The notes: generated by a model not told the origin, from the letters alone. Positions 9,136-17,980 are shown, counted from the stretch's first letter. The stretch is DNA of 64,000 nt from Neisseria perflava (GCF_024170405.1 NZ_JALJYC010000015.1:3803-67802), one strand, 5' to 3'. A program made the numbers and translations.

Positions 9136-9638
9136 AATACTTACTCCGATTTTTTATTTAGGTGAGGTAATTTTATTGAGTTTTCGTCTGATTGGCAGAC
9201 CATCCGCAAGGCGGAACGCCTACCGGATGTTAGCGATTATCATACTGGAAGAAAGGTTTTGTGCATAGTACGGCCGCAGCGGTTTTCTACTGATTATCAG
9301 ACAGTTGCAAACCCCAACCAAACCTTGGCCGCGAATGCCTATTGTGCAAACAGCCAAATCAATTTTCATCACAACGCGCCCTTTTCCCATCACATACCGG
9401 CATTAAATATTGCGAACTGATTTATTTAACGCATAAATATGCCGCAAAGCGTAAATTGATTTTGTAAATCATAATAACAAAGTTAACGGAAACCTTGATT
9501 CGGCTTGGCTGCACAAGCCTGGTTGCCCGGTTTTGGGGCGTAAAGAAATGTAGTTTGTTTGATAAACATCAAAAGAGAAACGTCCTATTTAAAATGCAAA
9601 TTACATAAAAGCAACAACATGGTACGACTTCACCCAAA
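9136..9638. other. 503-bp intergenic region upstream of amylosucrase
   Basis: No credible protein gene. The region is AT-rich and holds an imperfect palindrome TTGATTTTGTAAATCA (9456-9471), a perfect FNR box (9559-9572) and a plus-strand TAAAAT (9590-9595). It must contain the amylosucrase promoter on the minus strand, although no single strong -35/-10 pair stands out. Confidence 0.6.
9559..9572. promoter_or_regulatory. FNR box
   Basis: TTGATAAACATCAA matches the FNR consensus TTGAT-N4-ATCAA at every defined position. A TAAAAT hexamer starts 18 bp downstream on the plus strand, a spacing close to a class II activated promoter. No plus-strand protein gene follows, so a non-coding transcript is the likely target. 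The site is symmetric and could also act on amylosucrase, about 425 bp away. Confidence 0.75.
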
Positions 9639-9650
9639 TCATATTTTTTC
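9602..9650 (+). ncRNA. Candidate FNR-activated small RNA (start region)
   Basis: Downstream of the FNR box and TAAAAT hexamer, the plus strand carries an unstructured C/A-rich stretch (AAAAGCAACAACATGG, then ACTTCACCC) and a T6 run at 9644-9649, with no open reading frame. This resembles the anaerobically induced Neisseria sRNA AniS/FnrS in context only. I see no strong terminator hairpin before the T-run, so the 3' end is uncertain. Inference, not identification. Confidence 0.35.
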
Positions 9651-10367
9651 AGACGGCATACAGCCACACTTCTTGCGCGTTTTCGGGCAACCGGCGCAAT
9701 AATCCGCGTCTTTACGCCGAAAATGCTGGCAGCAGCCGACCATTTCCACCAGAAATTCCTGCGCGTCGTTTTGCCACATCAAGCGGCCGTTGCAGCGCAG
9801 CGCCAAAGCCTGCTGCCATTGCGCCGCCAAATCTTCGGTTTGCACACGCCCGAGCAAGCCCACGCGGTGCGCGGCGGCCAAGGCTTTTAACACGCTGTCG
9901 CCCAAGAAATACAGCGCCAGCTTTTCCGAAAGCGGGTAATGCACCTGAATCAGGTGCAATTCGCGCAACGCCCATGTTTTCAAATGTGAGGCCGTCTGAA
10001 AAACAATTTTTTCAGACGGCCTCACAACCACAGGCTGTTCCGCCAAAGTAAAACTTTCGGTAAACACTTCCCCCATGCGGTGCTGAAAACCGCTGAAATC
10101 CAAACAGACCTGCTTCACCGAGGCCGCCCAAACGCCGACAAACACCGGCTACCACAGCCACAGCTGCCATGTTCGGCAAGCCCAATACACCGCGCCGGCT
10201 TCCGGATAAGCCGCAGACAGGCGCGTGAATATGCCTGCCATCTGCGCAGGTGCGTCCGATGAAAAATCATTTTCAGACAGCCTTACCCGCCCCGCCAGCG
10301 CGGGCAATCTTTGAGCGCAAAAGTCCAGAATATCCTGTAAAGAATCAGTATGCATGTGCGCCGTCAT
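9639..10367 (-). pseudogene. FhuF-like siderophore-iron reductase, interrupted by an amber codon
   Basis: Two in-frame pieces, 72 codons (10367-10149) and 168 codons (10145-9639), are separated only by TAG (10149-10151) and CCG. Read through, they give about 242 residues, close to the FhuF family length. The C-terminal end has the family [2Fe-2S] pattern C-C-x10-C-x2-C (GCCQHFRRKDADYCAGC). The stop falls in the conserved motif TWQLWLW-stop-P, where relatives have Trp-Gln-Pro, so a single CAG-to-TAG change is the likely lesion. FhuF-type proteins reduce ferric hydroxamate siderophores in the cytoplasm, matching the divergent FhuCDB importer. A DUS inverted pair (9991-10022) lies inside the coding frame. 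Strain-specific inactivation, suppression or a sequencing error cannot be distinguished here. Confidence 0.8.
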
Positions 10368-10395
10368 GATATAATCGCGCGTTTCTCTTTATCTT

Positions 10396-10415
10396 AGAAT
10401 AAGAATTATTATAGT
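10396..10415. promoter_or_regulatory. Candidate Fur box between fhuF-like gene and fhuC
   Basis: The A/T-rich segment GAATAAGAATTATTATAGT resembles Fur-box hexamer repeats (GATAAT type). It sits between the divergent fhuF-like pseudogene and the siderophore importer, where iron repression is expected. The match to the 19-mer is only partial. Confidence 0.45.
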
Positions 10416-10489
10416 TTATAAACAGGTGCAACGGCCAAACAATTCCGCCGCCGCGCCTGTTACCCACCATATCAAAAGGCCGTCTGAAC

Positions 10490-11254
10490 GTGTTTCAAAT
10501 CCAAAATGCCAGCTATGCCGTGCCCGAGCGCACGCTGCTCTCCGACATCAACCTGAGCTTCGATACCAATAAAGTCTACGGCTTAATCGGTCACAACGGT
10601 TCAGGCAAATCCACCCTGCTCAAACTCCTGACGCGGCAATACGCCTTGGCGGGCGGGCAGATTCTGCTCGACGGCAAGAATATTCAGGATTATTCCACCC
10701 GCGAATACGCCAAACAGGTGGCCTACCTGCCGCAGCAGCTGCCCGCCGCTACCGCCCTCACCGCGCGCGAACTCGTCACCATGGGGCGCTACGCTTGGAG
10801 CGGCCTCTTGGGGCGCACCAATCAGGCCGACCGCGACGCGATTGCCGAGGCATTCAAGCTCACGCATACCGAAAAATTCGCCGATCAAGTGGTCGATACC
10901 CTATCCGGCGGTGAGCGTTCGCGCATTTGGATTGCCATGTGTCTGGCGCAGCAAAGCCGTTATCTTTTGTTGGACGAGCCGCTGGCACCTTTGGACATCG
11001 CCCACCAAATCGATGTGATGGCGCTGATTCGCAGCCTGTCGCGCAGCCTCGGCATGGGCATTATCATCGTGATTCACGACATCAATCTGGCGGCGCAATA
11101 CTGCGACGAATTGGTCGCGCTCAAGCAAGGCCGTCTGCTGAAAACCGGCGTGCCGTCTGAAATCATGACCGCCGAGGTGTTGAAAGACATTTACAACGTC
11201 GATATGAACATCATCACCCACCCCGACAACGGCCGCCCCGTTGCCCTGCCGTGA
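10490..11254 (+). CDS. fhuC: Iron(III)-siderophore ABC importer, ATP-binding protein (FhuC/FecE type)
   Basis: A 254-residue ATPase with Walker A GHNGSGKST, Q-loop YLPQQLPAAT, signature LSGGERSR, Walker B YLLLDEPLAPLD and the H-switch in VIHDINLAAQYCDELVALKQGR. It would energise the FhuB-type permease encoded two genes downstream. The start is GTG at 10490, directly abutting a DUS (AAGGCCGTCTGAAC), with no stronger ribosome site nearby. First gene of a tightly packed three-gene operon. Family assignment to hydroxamate uptake rests on the double-length permease and the FhuF-like neighbour. Another catecholate or citrate siderophore is possible. Confidence 0.88.
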   Translation: MFQIQNASYAVPERTLLSDINLSFDTNKVYGLIGHNGSGKSTLLKLLTRQYALAGGQILLDGKNIQDYSTREYAKQVAYLPQQLPAATALTARELVTMGRYAWSGLLGRTNQADRDAIAEAFKLTHTEKFADQVVDTLSGGERSRIWIAMCLAQQSRYLLLDEPLAPLDIAHQIDVMALIRSLSRSLGMGIIIVIHDINLAAQYCDELVALKQGRLLKTGVPSEIMTAEVLKDIYNVDMNIITHPDNGRPVALP

Positions 11255-11262
11255 GGTCTGCC

Positions 11263-12201
11263 ATGCACACGATATTGACCTTCTCCCGACTGCGCGGCGC
11301 GTTTTCAGCGTGCGCAGCCTGCCCGTGGTACGGCCTGAAAGCCGCTTTGCTGCTGATTTTGACCTTATTCTTATCCGCGCCAGCCGCCTCAGCCAAACCG
11401 CGTATCACCACTTCCGACTGGACCATCGCCGAAACCCTGACCGCGATGGGACATACCCCCGTCAGCGTGGCCGACCGCCGTTCTTACGATGTGTGGGTCA
11501 ACTACCCGCCGCTGCCCAAAAGCGTGAAAGAAGCCGGTTTGCGCTTCCAGCCGAATTTGGAACGGCTGTACCAAATCAAGCCCGACTTTTTCGTGCAATC
11601 CAATTTTTACACCGCCGCCAAACCGCAGTTTGAAAAAGTCGCGCCGGTCTATGAATTGAGTTTCGGTACCGACAGCGGCATCAACTACACCCACACCGTC
11701 AACACCACCCGCGCCTTGGGCAAACTCATTGGCGACTCTGCCGCCGCCGAAAAACTGATTCGCGACACCGACGCCCTCCTTGCCCGCGAAAAAACCGCCT
11801 TGTCCCGATACACCAAGCGGCCGCTGGCGGTGGTGCAGTTTTCAGACGGCCGCAACCTACGCATTTACGGCAAAACCTCCATGTTTCAAGTGGTTTTAGA
11901 CAAACTCGGCTTTAAAAACGCTTGGACGGGCAACAGCAACGCTTGGGGTTTTGAAAACATTACTCTGGTCGATTTGGCCAAACTGCCGCCGGATACGCTG
12001 ATGATTATCGTCAAACCGCACCCGCAAAACACCCGTGCCACCTTAAACAACAGCACGCTGTGGCAGCGCCTGCCGTACAGCAAACCCGCCAACCGCCGCG
12101 TACTCGACGCTTCATGGACTTACGGCGCACTGCCCTCCATGCAGCATTTTGCCTTGCAGCTGGCGGCCAGACTGCCGTCTGAAAAGGAGGCCGCATGGTA
12201 A
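11263..12201 (+). CDS. fhuD: Periplasmic siderophore-binding protein (FhuD type)
   Basis: A periplasmic binding protein of the class III (TroA-like) fold. After a long signal sequence (LLLILTLFLSAPAASA) comes RITTSDWTIAETLTAMGHTPVSVADRRSYDVW, the typical FhuD N-lobe pattern, with LERLYQIKPDFFV and a C-lobe including MLQ-like FQVVLDKLGFKNAWTG. ATG 11263 has GAGG at 11253-11256; an alternative GTG at 11251 overlaps the fhuC stop. The gene overlaps fhuB by 7 bp. Expected role: delivery of ferric hydroxamates to FhuB. A DUS-derived stretch encodes FSDGRN within the protein. Confidence 0.87.
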   Translation: MHTILTFSRLRGAFSACAACPWYGLKAALLLILTLFLSAPAASAKPRITTSDWTIAETLTAMGHTPVSVADRRSYDVWVNYPPLPKSVKEAGLRFQPNLERLYQIKPDFFVQSNFYTAAKPQFEKVAPVYELSFGTDSGINYTHTVNTTRALGKLIGDSAAAEKLIRDTDALLAREKTALSRYTKRPLAVVQFSDGRNLRIYGKTSMFQVVLDKLGFKNAWTGNSNAWGFENITLVDLAKLPPDTLMIIVKPHPQNTRATLNNSTLWQRLPYSKPANRRVLDASWTYGALPSMQHFALQLAARLPSEKEAAW

Positions 12202-14159
12202 TGTTATTCAGACGGCCTGTGATTTGGCTGGCACTTGTGCTGGCGCTGTTGTGCGGCGCAAGCGCGTTTTGGGTCTTGGATTTGGAATGGACGCGGCCGT
12301 GGGCGCAACTACTGGCCGACCCCGCCACTCTGCCGCTGGACGCGCTGATGGTGCAGAACAACACCCTGCCGCGCATGGCGATGGCGCTGCTGGCGGGCGG
12401 CTGCGTGGCGGCCGCCACCATGCTCATGCAGCAGCTTATGCGCAATCCGCTTGCTTCCGACAGCACGCTGGCGGTCAGCAGCGGCGCACAAACCGCGCTG
12501 GTGGTCGCTACCGTCTTCGCGCCCTCGCTGCTGCTCTACGGCACATCGGCTGTGGCCTTTATCGGCGCAGCGGCGGCACTGGGCGCGGTGCTGTGGCTTT
12601 CTATCCGTAAAGAACTTATGCCGCTGACGGTGATTTTGTCCGGCTTGGTGGTCAGCCTCTATCTCGGCTCGGTCACCGGCATTATCATGCTGTTTTTCAG
12701 CGAAGAAACGCGCGGCGTAATGCAATGGGGCAGCGGCTCGCTGGTGCAGGACAGTTGGCACGACACCCTGCAACTCCTCTGGCGTGCGGGTTTGGCCGCC
12801 GTTGTCATCGCTGTGTTGCTCAAACCGCTGGCGATTATGAGCCTGAGCGACACCCAAGCCGAATCCATCGGCATACCGGTGAAAAAAATCCGCCTGCTCT
12901 CATTGGCAGCGGCGGCGTTTTTGAGTGCGAACGTGGTGGCCTTTGTCGGCATGATGGGCTTTGTTGGCCTGGCGGCGGCCACGCTGGTGCGGCAAAGCGG
13001 CGTGCGCACGCTGCCCATGCGCCTGATTGCCTCCTTTATATTCGGCGGCCTGATTTTGATGCTGACCGACAACTGCCTGATGTTGCTCAAACATTACCGG
13101 CAAATCGACTTACCCGCCGGCGCGGTTACGGCGCTGATTGGCGCGCCCTTATTGTTGTGGCTGATGATGAAAGCACCGACACGCCCTGTTTTTCAGACGG
13201 CCTCCGACCAACCCGTCGCCCGTCTGCACACTTCGCCACTGCTGCGCCGTCTGCCGCTGATTGCATTGGCTGCGCTGGTGTTGGCGTTGTTTGTCGGCCG
13301 CGCCGACAGCCTGTGGCCGACGGTTGACCTGCAATACTTCCCCTTCCGCTATCCGCGCGTCCTGCTCGCCGCCGCTACCGGCACCATGCTGGCGCTGACC
13401 GGCGTAATGCTGCAACGCCTGACGCAAAACCCGATGGCCAGCCCCGAACTGCTCGGCATCAGCTCGGGTACGGCTTTCGGTGCGATGGCGGCGGTGTTGC
13501 TGTTCAACATTACCTCCGGCAGCGGCTGGTTTTGGCTGGCCGGATTGGTATCGGCACTGCTGACGCTGGGGCTGTTAATGCTGCTCAACCGCAAAAACGG
13601 CCTCGCGCCGGAAAAAGTCTTGCTCACCGGCATGGCGATGGCGGCGCTGGCGGACGCGGCGATTCGGGTATGGACGGCCAGCGGCGATTTCCGCGTGCAG
13701 CAAATGTTGATTTGGATGTCCGGCTCGACCTATCAGGCCACGCCCGAATCGGCTTTGGTGGTGTCGGTCTTGGCGGCGGTCTTGCTGTTTACCGTATTGC
13801 CGCTGCAACGCTGGCTGGGCTTATTGAGCCTGAACGCCACGGTTGCGCAGGCGGTGGGTGTGAATGTACCGACGGCACGGCTGGTGTTGATTGTATTGAG
13901 CGCGGTATTGACCGCCCTCTCCACCCTGCTAATCGGCCCCTTGAGCTTTGTCGGCCTGCTCGCGCCGCATTTGGCCAACATGCTCGGCGCGCGCCTGCCC
14001 AAGCAGCAGTTAATCGCCGCCGCCCTGCTCGGCGCAATAGTGATGGTGCTGGCCGACTGGCTGGGGCGGCAGGTAATGTTCCCCTTTGAAGTACCGGCCG
14101 GCCTGATGGCCACCCTGCTCGGCGGCGCGTATTTTATGCTGATGATGCGGCGCATGTAA
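12195..14159 (+). CDS. fhuB: Double-length iron-siderophore permease (FhuB type)
   Basis: A 654-residue inner-membrane protein that is a fusion of two FecCD-type permease halves, as in E. coli FhuB (about 660 residues). The first half includes NTLPRMAMALLAGGCVAAATMLMQQLMRNPLASDSTLAVSSGAQ and the second RYPRVLLAAATGTMLALTGVMLQRLTQNPMASPELLGISSGTAFG; each carries the family RNPLA/QNPMA-x-P motif and about ten membrane segments. A very strong AAGGAGG lies 4 bp before the ATG. The fused form is characteristic of hydroxamate transporters and supports the Fhu naming of the operon. Confidence 0.92.
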   Translation: MVMLFRRPVIWLALVLALLCGASAFWVLDLEWTRPWAQLLADPATLPLDALMVQNNTLPRMAMALLAGGCVAAATMLMQQLMRNPLASDSTLAVSSGAQTALVVATVFAPSLLLYGTSAVAFIGAAAALGAVLWLSIRKELMPLTVILSGLVVSLYLGSVTGIIMLFFSEETRGVMQWGSGSLVQDSWHDTLQLLWRAGLAAVVIAVLLKPLAIMSLSDTQAESIGIPVKKIRLLSLAAAAFLSANVVAFVGMMGFVGLAAATLVRQSGVRTLPMRLIASFIFGGLILMLTDNCLMLLKHYRQIDLPAGAVTALIGAPLLLWLMMKAPTRPVFQTASDQPVARLHTSPLLRRLPLIALAALVLALFVGRADSLWPTVDLQYFPFRYPRVLLAAATGTMLALTGVMLQRLTQNPMASPELLGISSGTAFGAMAAVLLFNITSGSGWFWLAGLVSALLTLGLLMLLNRKNGLAPEKVLLTGMAMAALADAAIRVWTASGDFRVQQMLIWMSGSTYQATPESALVVSVLAAVLLFTVLPLQRWLGLLSLNATVAQAVGVNVPTARLVLIVLSAVLTALSTLLIGPLSFVGLLAPHLANMLGARLPKQQLIAAALLGAIVMVLADWLGRQVMFPFEVPAGLMATLLGGAYFMLMMRRM

Positions 14160-14178
14160 CTGACGGATACATACGGCA

Positions 14179-14220
14179 AGGCCGTCTGAAACGATTAAAC
14201 GCTATCGTTTCAGACGGCCT
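14179..14220. terminator. DUS inverted-pair terminator between fhuB and mog
   Basis: AGGCCGTCTGAA (14179-14190) pairs with TTCAGACGGCCT (14209-14220), the stem extended by ACGAT/ATCGT and followed by T6. It lies between convergent genes and can serve both. Confidence 0.88.
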
Positions 14221-14236
14221 TTTTTCAGCTGCTGCT

Positions 14237-14815
14237 TTATTTCTGTTTCGGTCGGAACGCTTTGCTCACGTTTTCATCGGTTTCGATGTATGCTCCACCG
14301 ATTAAGTCCACGCAATACGGAATCGCGCTGAATAAGCCGTGTACTTTAATCTCGCCGTTTTCGCCGCGCACGCCGCCGAGCGTTTCGGCGATGGCTTTGG
14401 GGCGGCCGGGCAGGTTGACGATTAAACATTTGCCGCGTATGCCTGCTGTTTGGCGCGACAAAATCGCCGTCGGCACATAATACAGGCTGATTTGGCGCAT
14501 TTGCTCGCCGAAACCGGGCATTTCTTTATCGACGACGTTTAGGGTGGCTTCGGGGGTTACATCGCGCAAGGCTGGGCCGGTGCCGCCGGTGGTGAAAACC
14601 ACATCGCAGCCTTCTTTGTCGGCCATATTTTTCAAATTCTGCTCAATCACTGCCTGCTCGTCAGGAATCAGCGCTTCGACAAAGCGGATGGGATTTTTCA
14701 CGGCGCTTTGCAGCCAGGCTTTTAAAGACGGAATGCCCTCGTCGGCATATACGCCGCTACTGGCGCGGTCGCTGGTGGAGACCAAGCCGATGGTTACGGT
14801 ATCTAAAGGATTCAT
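14237..14815 (-). CDS. mog: Molybdopterin adenylyltransferase
   Basis: A 192-residue protein of the MogA/MoaB family, which adenylylates molybdopterin before metal insertion in molybdenum cofactor synthesis. Motifs: GLVSTSDRASSGVYADEGIPSL at the N-terminus, FTTGGTGPALRDVTPEA in the nucleotide-binding core, and LIVNLPGRPKAIAE. I chose the internal ATG at 14815 because the upstream 44 codons are DUS-derived translation without family similarity. Separate from its neighbours by DUS terminators. Confidence 0.92.
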   Translation of the reverse strand: MNPLDTVTIGLVSTSDRASSGVYADEGIPSLKAWLQSAVKNPIRFVEALIPDEQAVIEQNLKNMADKEGCDVVFTTGGTGPALRDVTPEATLNVVDKEMPGFGEQMRQISLYYVPTAILSRQTAGIRGKCLIVNLPGRPKAIAETLGGVRGENGEIKVHGLFSAIPYCVDLIGGAYIETDENVSKAFRPKQK

Positions 14816-14851
14816 TTTGGATTCTTTCACGTCAAACAAACAAAAACGGTA

Positions 14852-14896
14852 AGGCCGTCTGAAAACGGGTACGGTCAACGGCTTTTCAGACGGCCT
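14852..14896 (-). terminator. DUS inverted-pair terminator after the phosphorylase gene
   Basis: AGGCCGTCTGAA (14852-14863) pairs with TTCAGACGGCCT (14885-14896), extended by AAAC..G bases; located just past the 14913 stop on the minus strand. Confidence 0.75.
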
Positions 14897-14912
14897 TATC
14901 TCAATCAAAAGC

Positions 14913-15626
14913 CTACAAATCAACCAATAATTGCCGGATTTTGGCAATGGTCAGCCCGCTTTCGGTAGCGCACACGGTTTCGCTGCCCTCGCCGATACAG
15001 CGCATGCCGACAATGCCGCAAAAATGGGCATAGGCCATGCCCAGCTCCCGCGCCAAAATTGCTTCGGGCATGCCGGTCATGCCCAAGACATCGACACCGT
15101 CGTTGCGGTAGCGCCGGATTTCGGCACGTGTCGGCCAGCGCGGGCCTTGCAAGCAGCCGTACACAGCGCGGTCATACACCGGCGTATCGTACGATTGGGC
15201 GTGCCGGAGCAGATTACGGCGCAGTTCGGCGGAATACGGTTCGAGAAAATCGGTGTGCACCACCGGTTTTTCCTGCCCTTCAAAAAACGTGGCGTGACGG
15301 CCGAAAGTGTAGTCAATCAAATCATGCGGCATGACCAAGCCGCCGTTTTCCAATGCTTCATTGATGGCGGTCACCGATGAAACGGCGATGATGTTTTCCG
15401 CGCCAATGGCATGCAGCGCCCAAATATTGGCGCGGTAGTTGATTTCGTGCGGCGCAACCGTATGGCCGAAGCCGTGGCGAGCCAGGAACACAATCTCGTG
15501 GCTGCCCAGTTTGCCGCTCAAAATCGGGCTGCTGGTCAGGCCGTATGGCGTGCGCACGATACGGCGGTCGGTGATGTGAAGTTCGGGCAGGCGGGTAAAA
15601 CCGCTGCCGCCGATGATTGCAAGCAT
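14913..15626 (-). CDS. S-methyl-5'-thioinosine phosphorylase
   Basis: A 237-residue purine nucleoside phosphorylase of the MTAP family, starting MLAIIGGSGFTRLPEL at ATG 15626. The upstream 13 codons derive from a DUS. The phosphate/ribose site residues appear in GGSGF, FLARHG-x-GHTVAPHEINYRAN, and the base-site region VLGMTGMPEAILARELGMAYA. The sequence resembles the Pseudomonas PA3004-type enzyme that cleaves methylthioinosine, rather than adenine-specific MTAP. It would recycle methylthioadenosine from polyamine or homoserine-lactone pathways after deamination. MTAP specificity cannot be excluded without the active-site alignment. Confidence 0.82.
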   Translation of the reverse strand: MLAIIGGSGFTRLPELHITDRRIVRTPYGLTSSPILSGKLGSHEIVFLARHGFGHTVAPHEINYRANIWALHAIGAENIIAVSSVTAINEALENGGLVMPHDLIDYTFGRHATFFEGQEKPVVHTDFLEPYSAELRRNLLRHAQSYDTPVYDRAVYGCLQGPRWPTRAEIRRYRNDGVDVLGMTGMPEAILARELGMAYAHFCGIVGMRCIGEGSETVCATESGLTIAKIRQLLVDL

Positions 15627-15672
15627 AGTATCCTCCTGTTTTTTGTTTTCAGACGGCCTTAACAAAAAGCCG

Positions 15673-16746
15673 TTATTTATGCCGGTAAAAACGGCTGCCG
15701 AAATACGCCGACACGCCTTCGCGCAGCAATACCAGCGTCACCGCCGCCAGTGGCAAGCCCGCCAGCATACCGACAAAACCCATTAGTTGGCCGAACGCCA
15801 TCAGGGAAAAAATCACCCAAAACGGCGACAGGCCGATACGGTCGCCGACAATTTTCGGCGTAACGATAAAACTTTCCAAGAATTGGCCGACGGCAAACAC
15901 CGCCCACACCGTCAGCACGCCCGGCCACGAGCCGAACTGCAACACTGCCGCCAGCGTCGCCAGCAAGAGGCCGGTAAACGCACCCAAATACGGCACAAAC
16001 ACTAAAATCCCCGCAATCATGCCGATGGCAAAACCCGAATCCAAGCCGGTCAACATCAACCCCATGCCATAGACTAAGCCCATAATCAGCATGACCAAAA
16101 GCTGTCCGCGCAAAAATTCGCCCAAAATATCGTCCATATTGCCGGTAATGCGCGAATAGGTTTCGAGAAAGCGGCGCGGTACCAATGCTTTAATCCCGCT
16201 TGACCAGCGCTGCCAATCGAGCAAAAAGTAATACAGCAAAAACGGCAGCAGCAAAAAATTGCTCACGCCCGCAAGCACATTAGTACCCTGCTTCATCAAT
16301 GTCGGCATCATCGCCTTGGCCGCATTGCTCAACGCGCCCGCATGCGATTGCAGCCAAGCCACAATCGTCGCGGCATCCAATTCGATATAACCGCCGCCGA
16401 CACGCTCCAGCCACGGCAGCAGCTTGGTTTGTACAAAATCAATCATCTGCGGCAGCCGTCCGACCAGATTGTTAAACTGGTTAATCAACATCGGCACGAT
16501 AATCACCGCCAGCGCCAGCAATACCACCAACGAAAACACCATCACCATCATCGAGGCCATGCCGCGTTTGAAACGCCGCCGCTGGAGCTTTTTCACCAGC
16601 GGGTTCAACACATAGGCCAACACCGCCGCCACCACAAACGGCGTCAGAATATTGCCCAGCGCATACAGCAGCCAGATAAAAGCGGCCACCACGCCCGCCA
16701 TGATAATCCACGGCTTGACTGCGCCGCGCGTTTTTTTCTGATACAT
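15673..16746 (-). CDS. PerM / AI-2E family membrane protein
   Basis: A 357-residue multi-pass inner-membrane protein of the AI-2E transporter / PerM family (PF01594). It begins MYQKKTRG and has about eight hydrophobic segments: two near the N-terminus (IIMAGVVAAFIWLLYALG, ILTPFVVAAVLAYVL), a conserved cytoplasmic loop, and a C-terminal bundle with GLVYGMGLMLTGLDSGFAIGMIAGILVFVPYLGAFTGLLLATLAAV. The longer reading upstream is DUS-derived and was dropped. Substrate unknown; members range from quorum-signal exporters to Na+/H+ antiporters. Divergent from purM. Confidence 0.85.
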   Translation of the reverse strand: MYQKKTRGAVKPWIIMAGVVAAFIWLLYALGNILTPFVVAAVLAYVLNPLVKKLQRRRFKRGMASMMVMVFSLVVLLALAVIIVPMLINQFNNLVGRLPQMIDFVQTKLLPWLERVGGGYIELDAATIVAWLQSHAGALSNAAKAMMPTLMKQGTNVLAGVSNFLLLPFLLYYFLLDWQRWSSGIKALVPRRFLETYSRITGNMDDILGEFLRGQLLVMLIMGLVYGMGLMLTGLDSGFAIGMIAGILVFVPYLGAFTGLLLATLAAVLQFGSWPGVLTVWAVFAVGQFLESFIVTPKIVGDRIGLSPFWVIFSLMAFGQLMGFVGMLAGLPLAAVTLVLLREGVSAYFGSRFYRHK

Positions 16747-16920
16747 AATCGTTGGCTTATTCGGATTTTCAGACGGCCTAAGTATAGCAGACAACCGCGT
16801 CAGGCCGTCTGAAAACGCATGCTTGATATTTGCCACAATTCCCAAGCCGATTCGCGCAAAATAAGGTAAAATAATGCCCATTGTTTCTGTCACCCCATTT
16901 TCTCACGAGGAATCACCCGC

Positions 16921-17955
16921 ATGAGCACTTCATTAAGCTACAGCGACGCAGGTGTCGATATCGACGCCGGCGACCAACTGGTTGAAAACATCAAACCCTT
17001 TGCCAAACGCACCATGCGCCCCGAAGTGTTGGGTGATTTGGGCGGCTTCGGCGCACTGGTCGAAATCAGCAAAAAATACAAAAATCCCGTGTTGGTATCC
17101 GGCACCGACGGCGTGGGCACCAAATTGAAACTGGCCTTTGATTGGGACAAACACGACACCGTGGGTATCGACTTAGTCGCCATGAGCGTCAACGATATTC
17201 TGGTGCAAGGCGCGGAGCCGCTGTTTTTCTTGGATTACTTCGCTTGCGGCAAGCTTGATGTTGCCCGCGCTACCGATGTAATCAAAGGCATTGCGCAAGG
17301 TTGCGAAGAATCCGGCTGCGCCCTAATCGGTGGCGAAACCGCCGAAATGCCGGGCATGTATCCGGTGGGCGAATACGACTTGGCCGGCTTTGCCGTCGGC
17401 GTGGTGGAAAAAGAAAACGTCATCAACGGCCGCTCCATCGTAGCGGGCGACGTGGTATTGGGCTTGGCCTCCAACGGAGCGCATTCCAACGGCTACTCGC
17501 TGGTGCGCAAGATCATCGAGCGCGACAATCCCGATTTGGATGCCGAATTTGACAACGGCAAAACCCTGCGCGAAGCCATCATCGCCCCGACCCGCCTGTA
17601 TGTGAAACCGATTCTGGCTGCGCTGGAAAAATTCACCATCAAAGGCATGGCGCACATCACCGGCGGCGGCATTACCGAAAACGTGCCGCGCGTATTGCCG
17701 CAAAATACTGTGGCGCAAATCGACGCCAAAGCCTGGGCATTGCCCAAACTGTTCCAATGGCTGCAACAGGCCGGTAACGTCGAAGTGCAGGAAATGTACC
17801 GCACCTTCAACTGCGGTATTGGCATGGTGGTTATCATCGCCAAAGAAGATGCCGATGCGGTACAAGCATTCTTGGCCGAACAAGGCGAAACCGTTTACCG
17901 CTTGGGCGAAATCCGCGAGCGCAACGGCGACGAACACCAAACGCAAGTAGCTTAA
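16921..17955 (+). CDS. purM: Phosphoribosylformylglycinamidine cyclo-ligase
   Basis: A 344-residue AIR synthetase, the fifth step of purine synthesis (FGAM + ATP to AIR). Family motifs: GGFGALVEI, SGTDGVGTKLKLAF, GIDLVAMSVNDIL, GCALIGGETAEMPGMY, HSNGYSLVRK and MAHITGGGITENVPRVLP. Length matches the E. coli enzyme. ACGAGGAATC precedes the ATG. Monocistronic, closed by a DUS terminator. Confidence 0.98.
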   Translation: MSTSLSYSDAGVDIDAGDQLVENIKPFAKRTMRPEVLGDLGGFGALVEISKKYKNPVLVSGTDGVGTKLKLAFDWDKHDTVGIDLVAMSVNDILVQGAEPLFFLDYFACGKLDVARATDVIKGIAQGCEESGCALIGGETAEMPGMYPVGEYDLAGFAVGVVEKENVINGRSIVAGDVVLGLASNGAHSNGYSLVRKIIERDNPDLDAEFDNGKTLREAIIAPTRLYVKPILAALEKFTIKGMAHITGGGITENVPRVLPQNTVAQIDAKAWALPKLFQWLQQAGNVEVQEMYRTFNCGIGMVVIIAKEDADAVQAFLAEQGETVYRLGEIRERNGDEHQTQVA

Positions 17956-17980
17956 GCATTTGAAAGCATATTAAACAGCA

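Noticed and set aside
10145..10367. Two separate small genes at 9639-10145 and 10149-10367
   Set aside because: Both are in the same frame, separated by a single TAG, and together match one FhuF-like protein.
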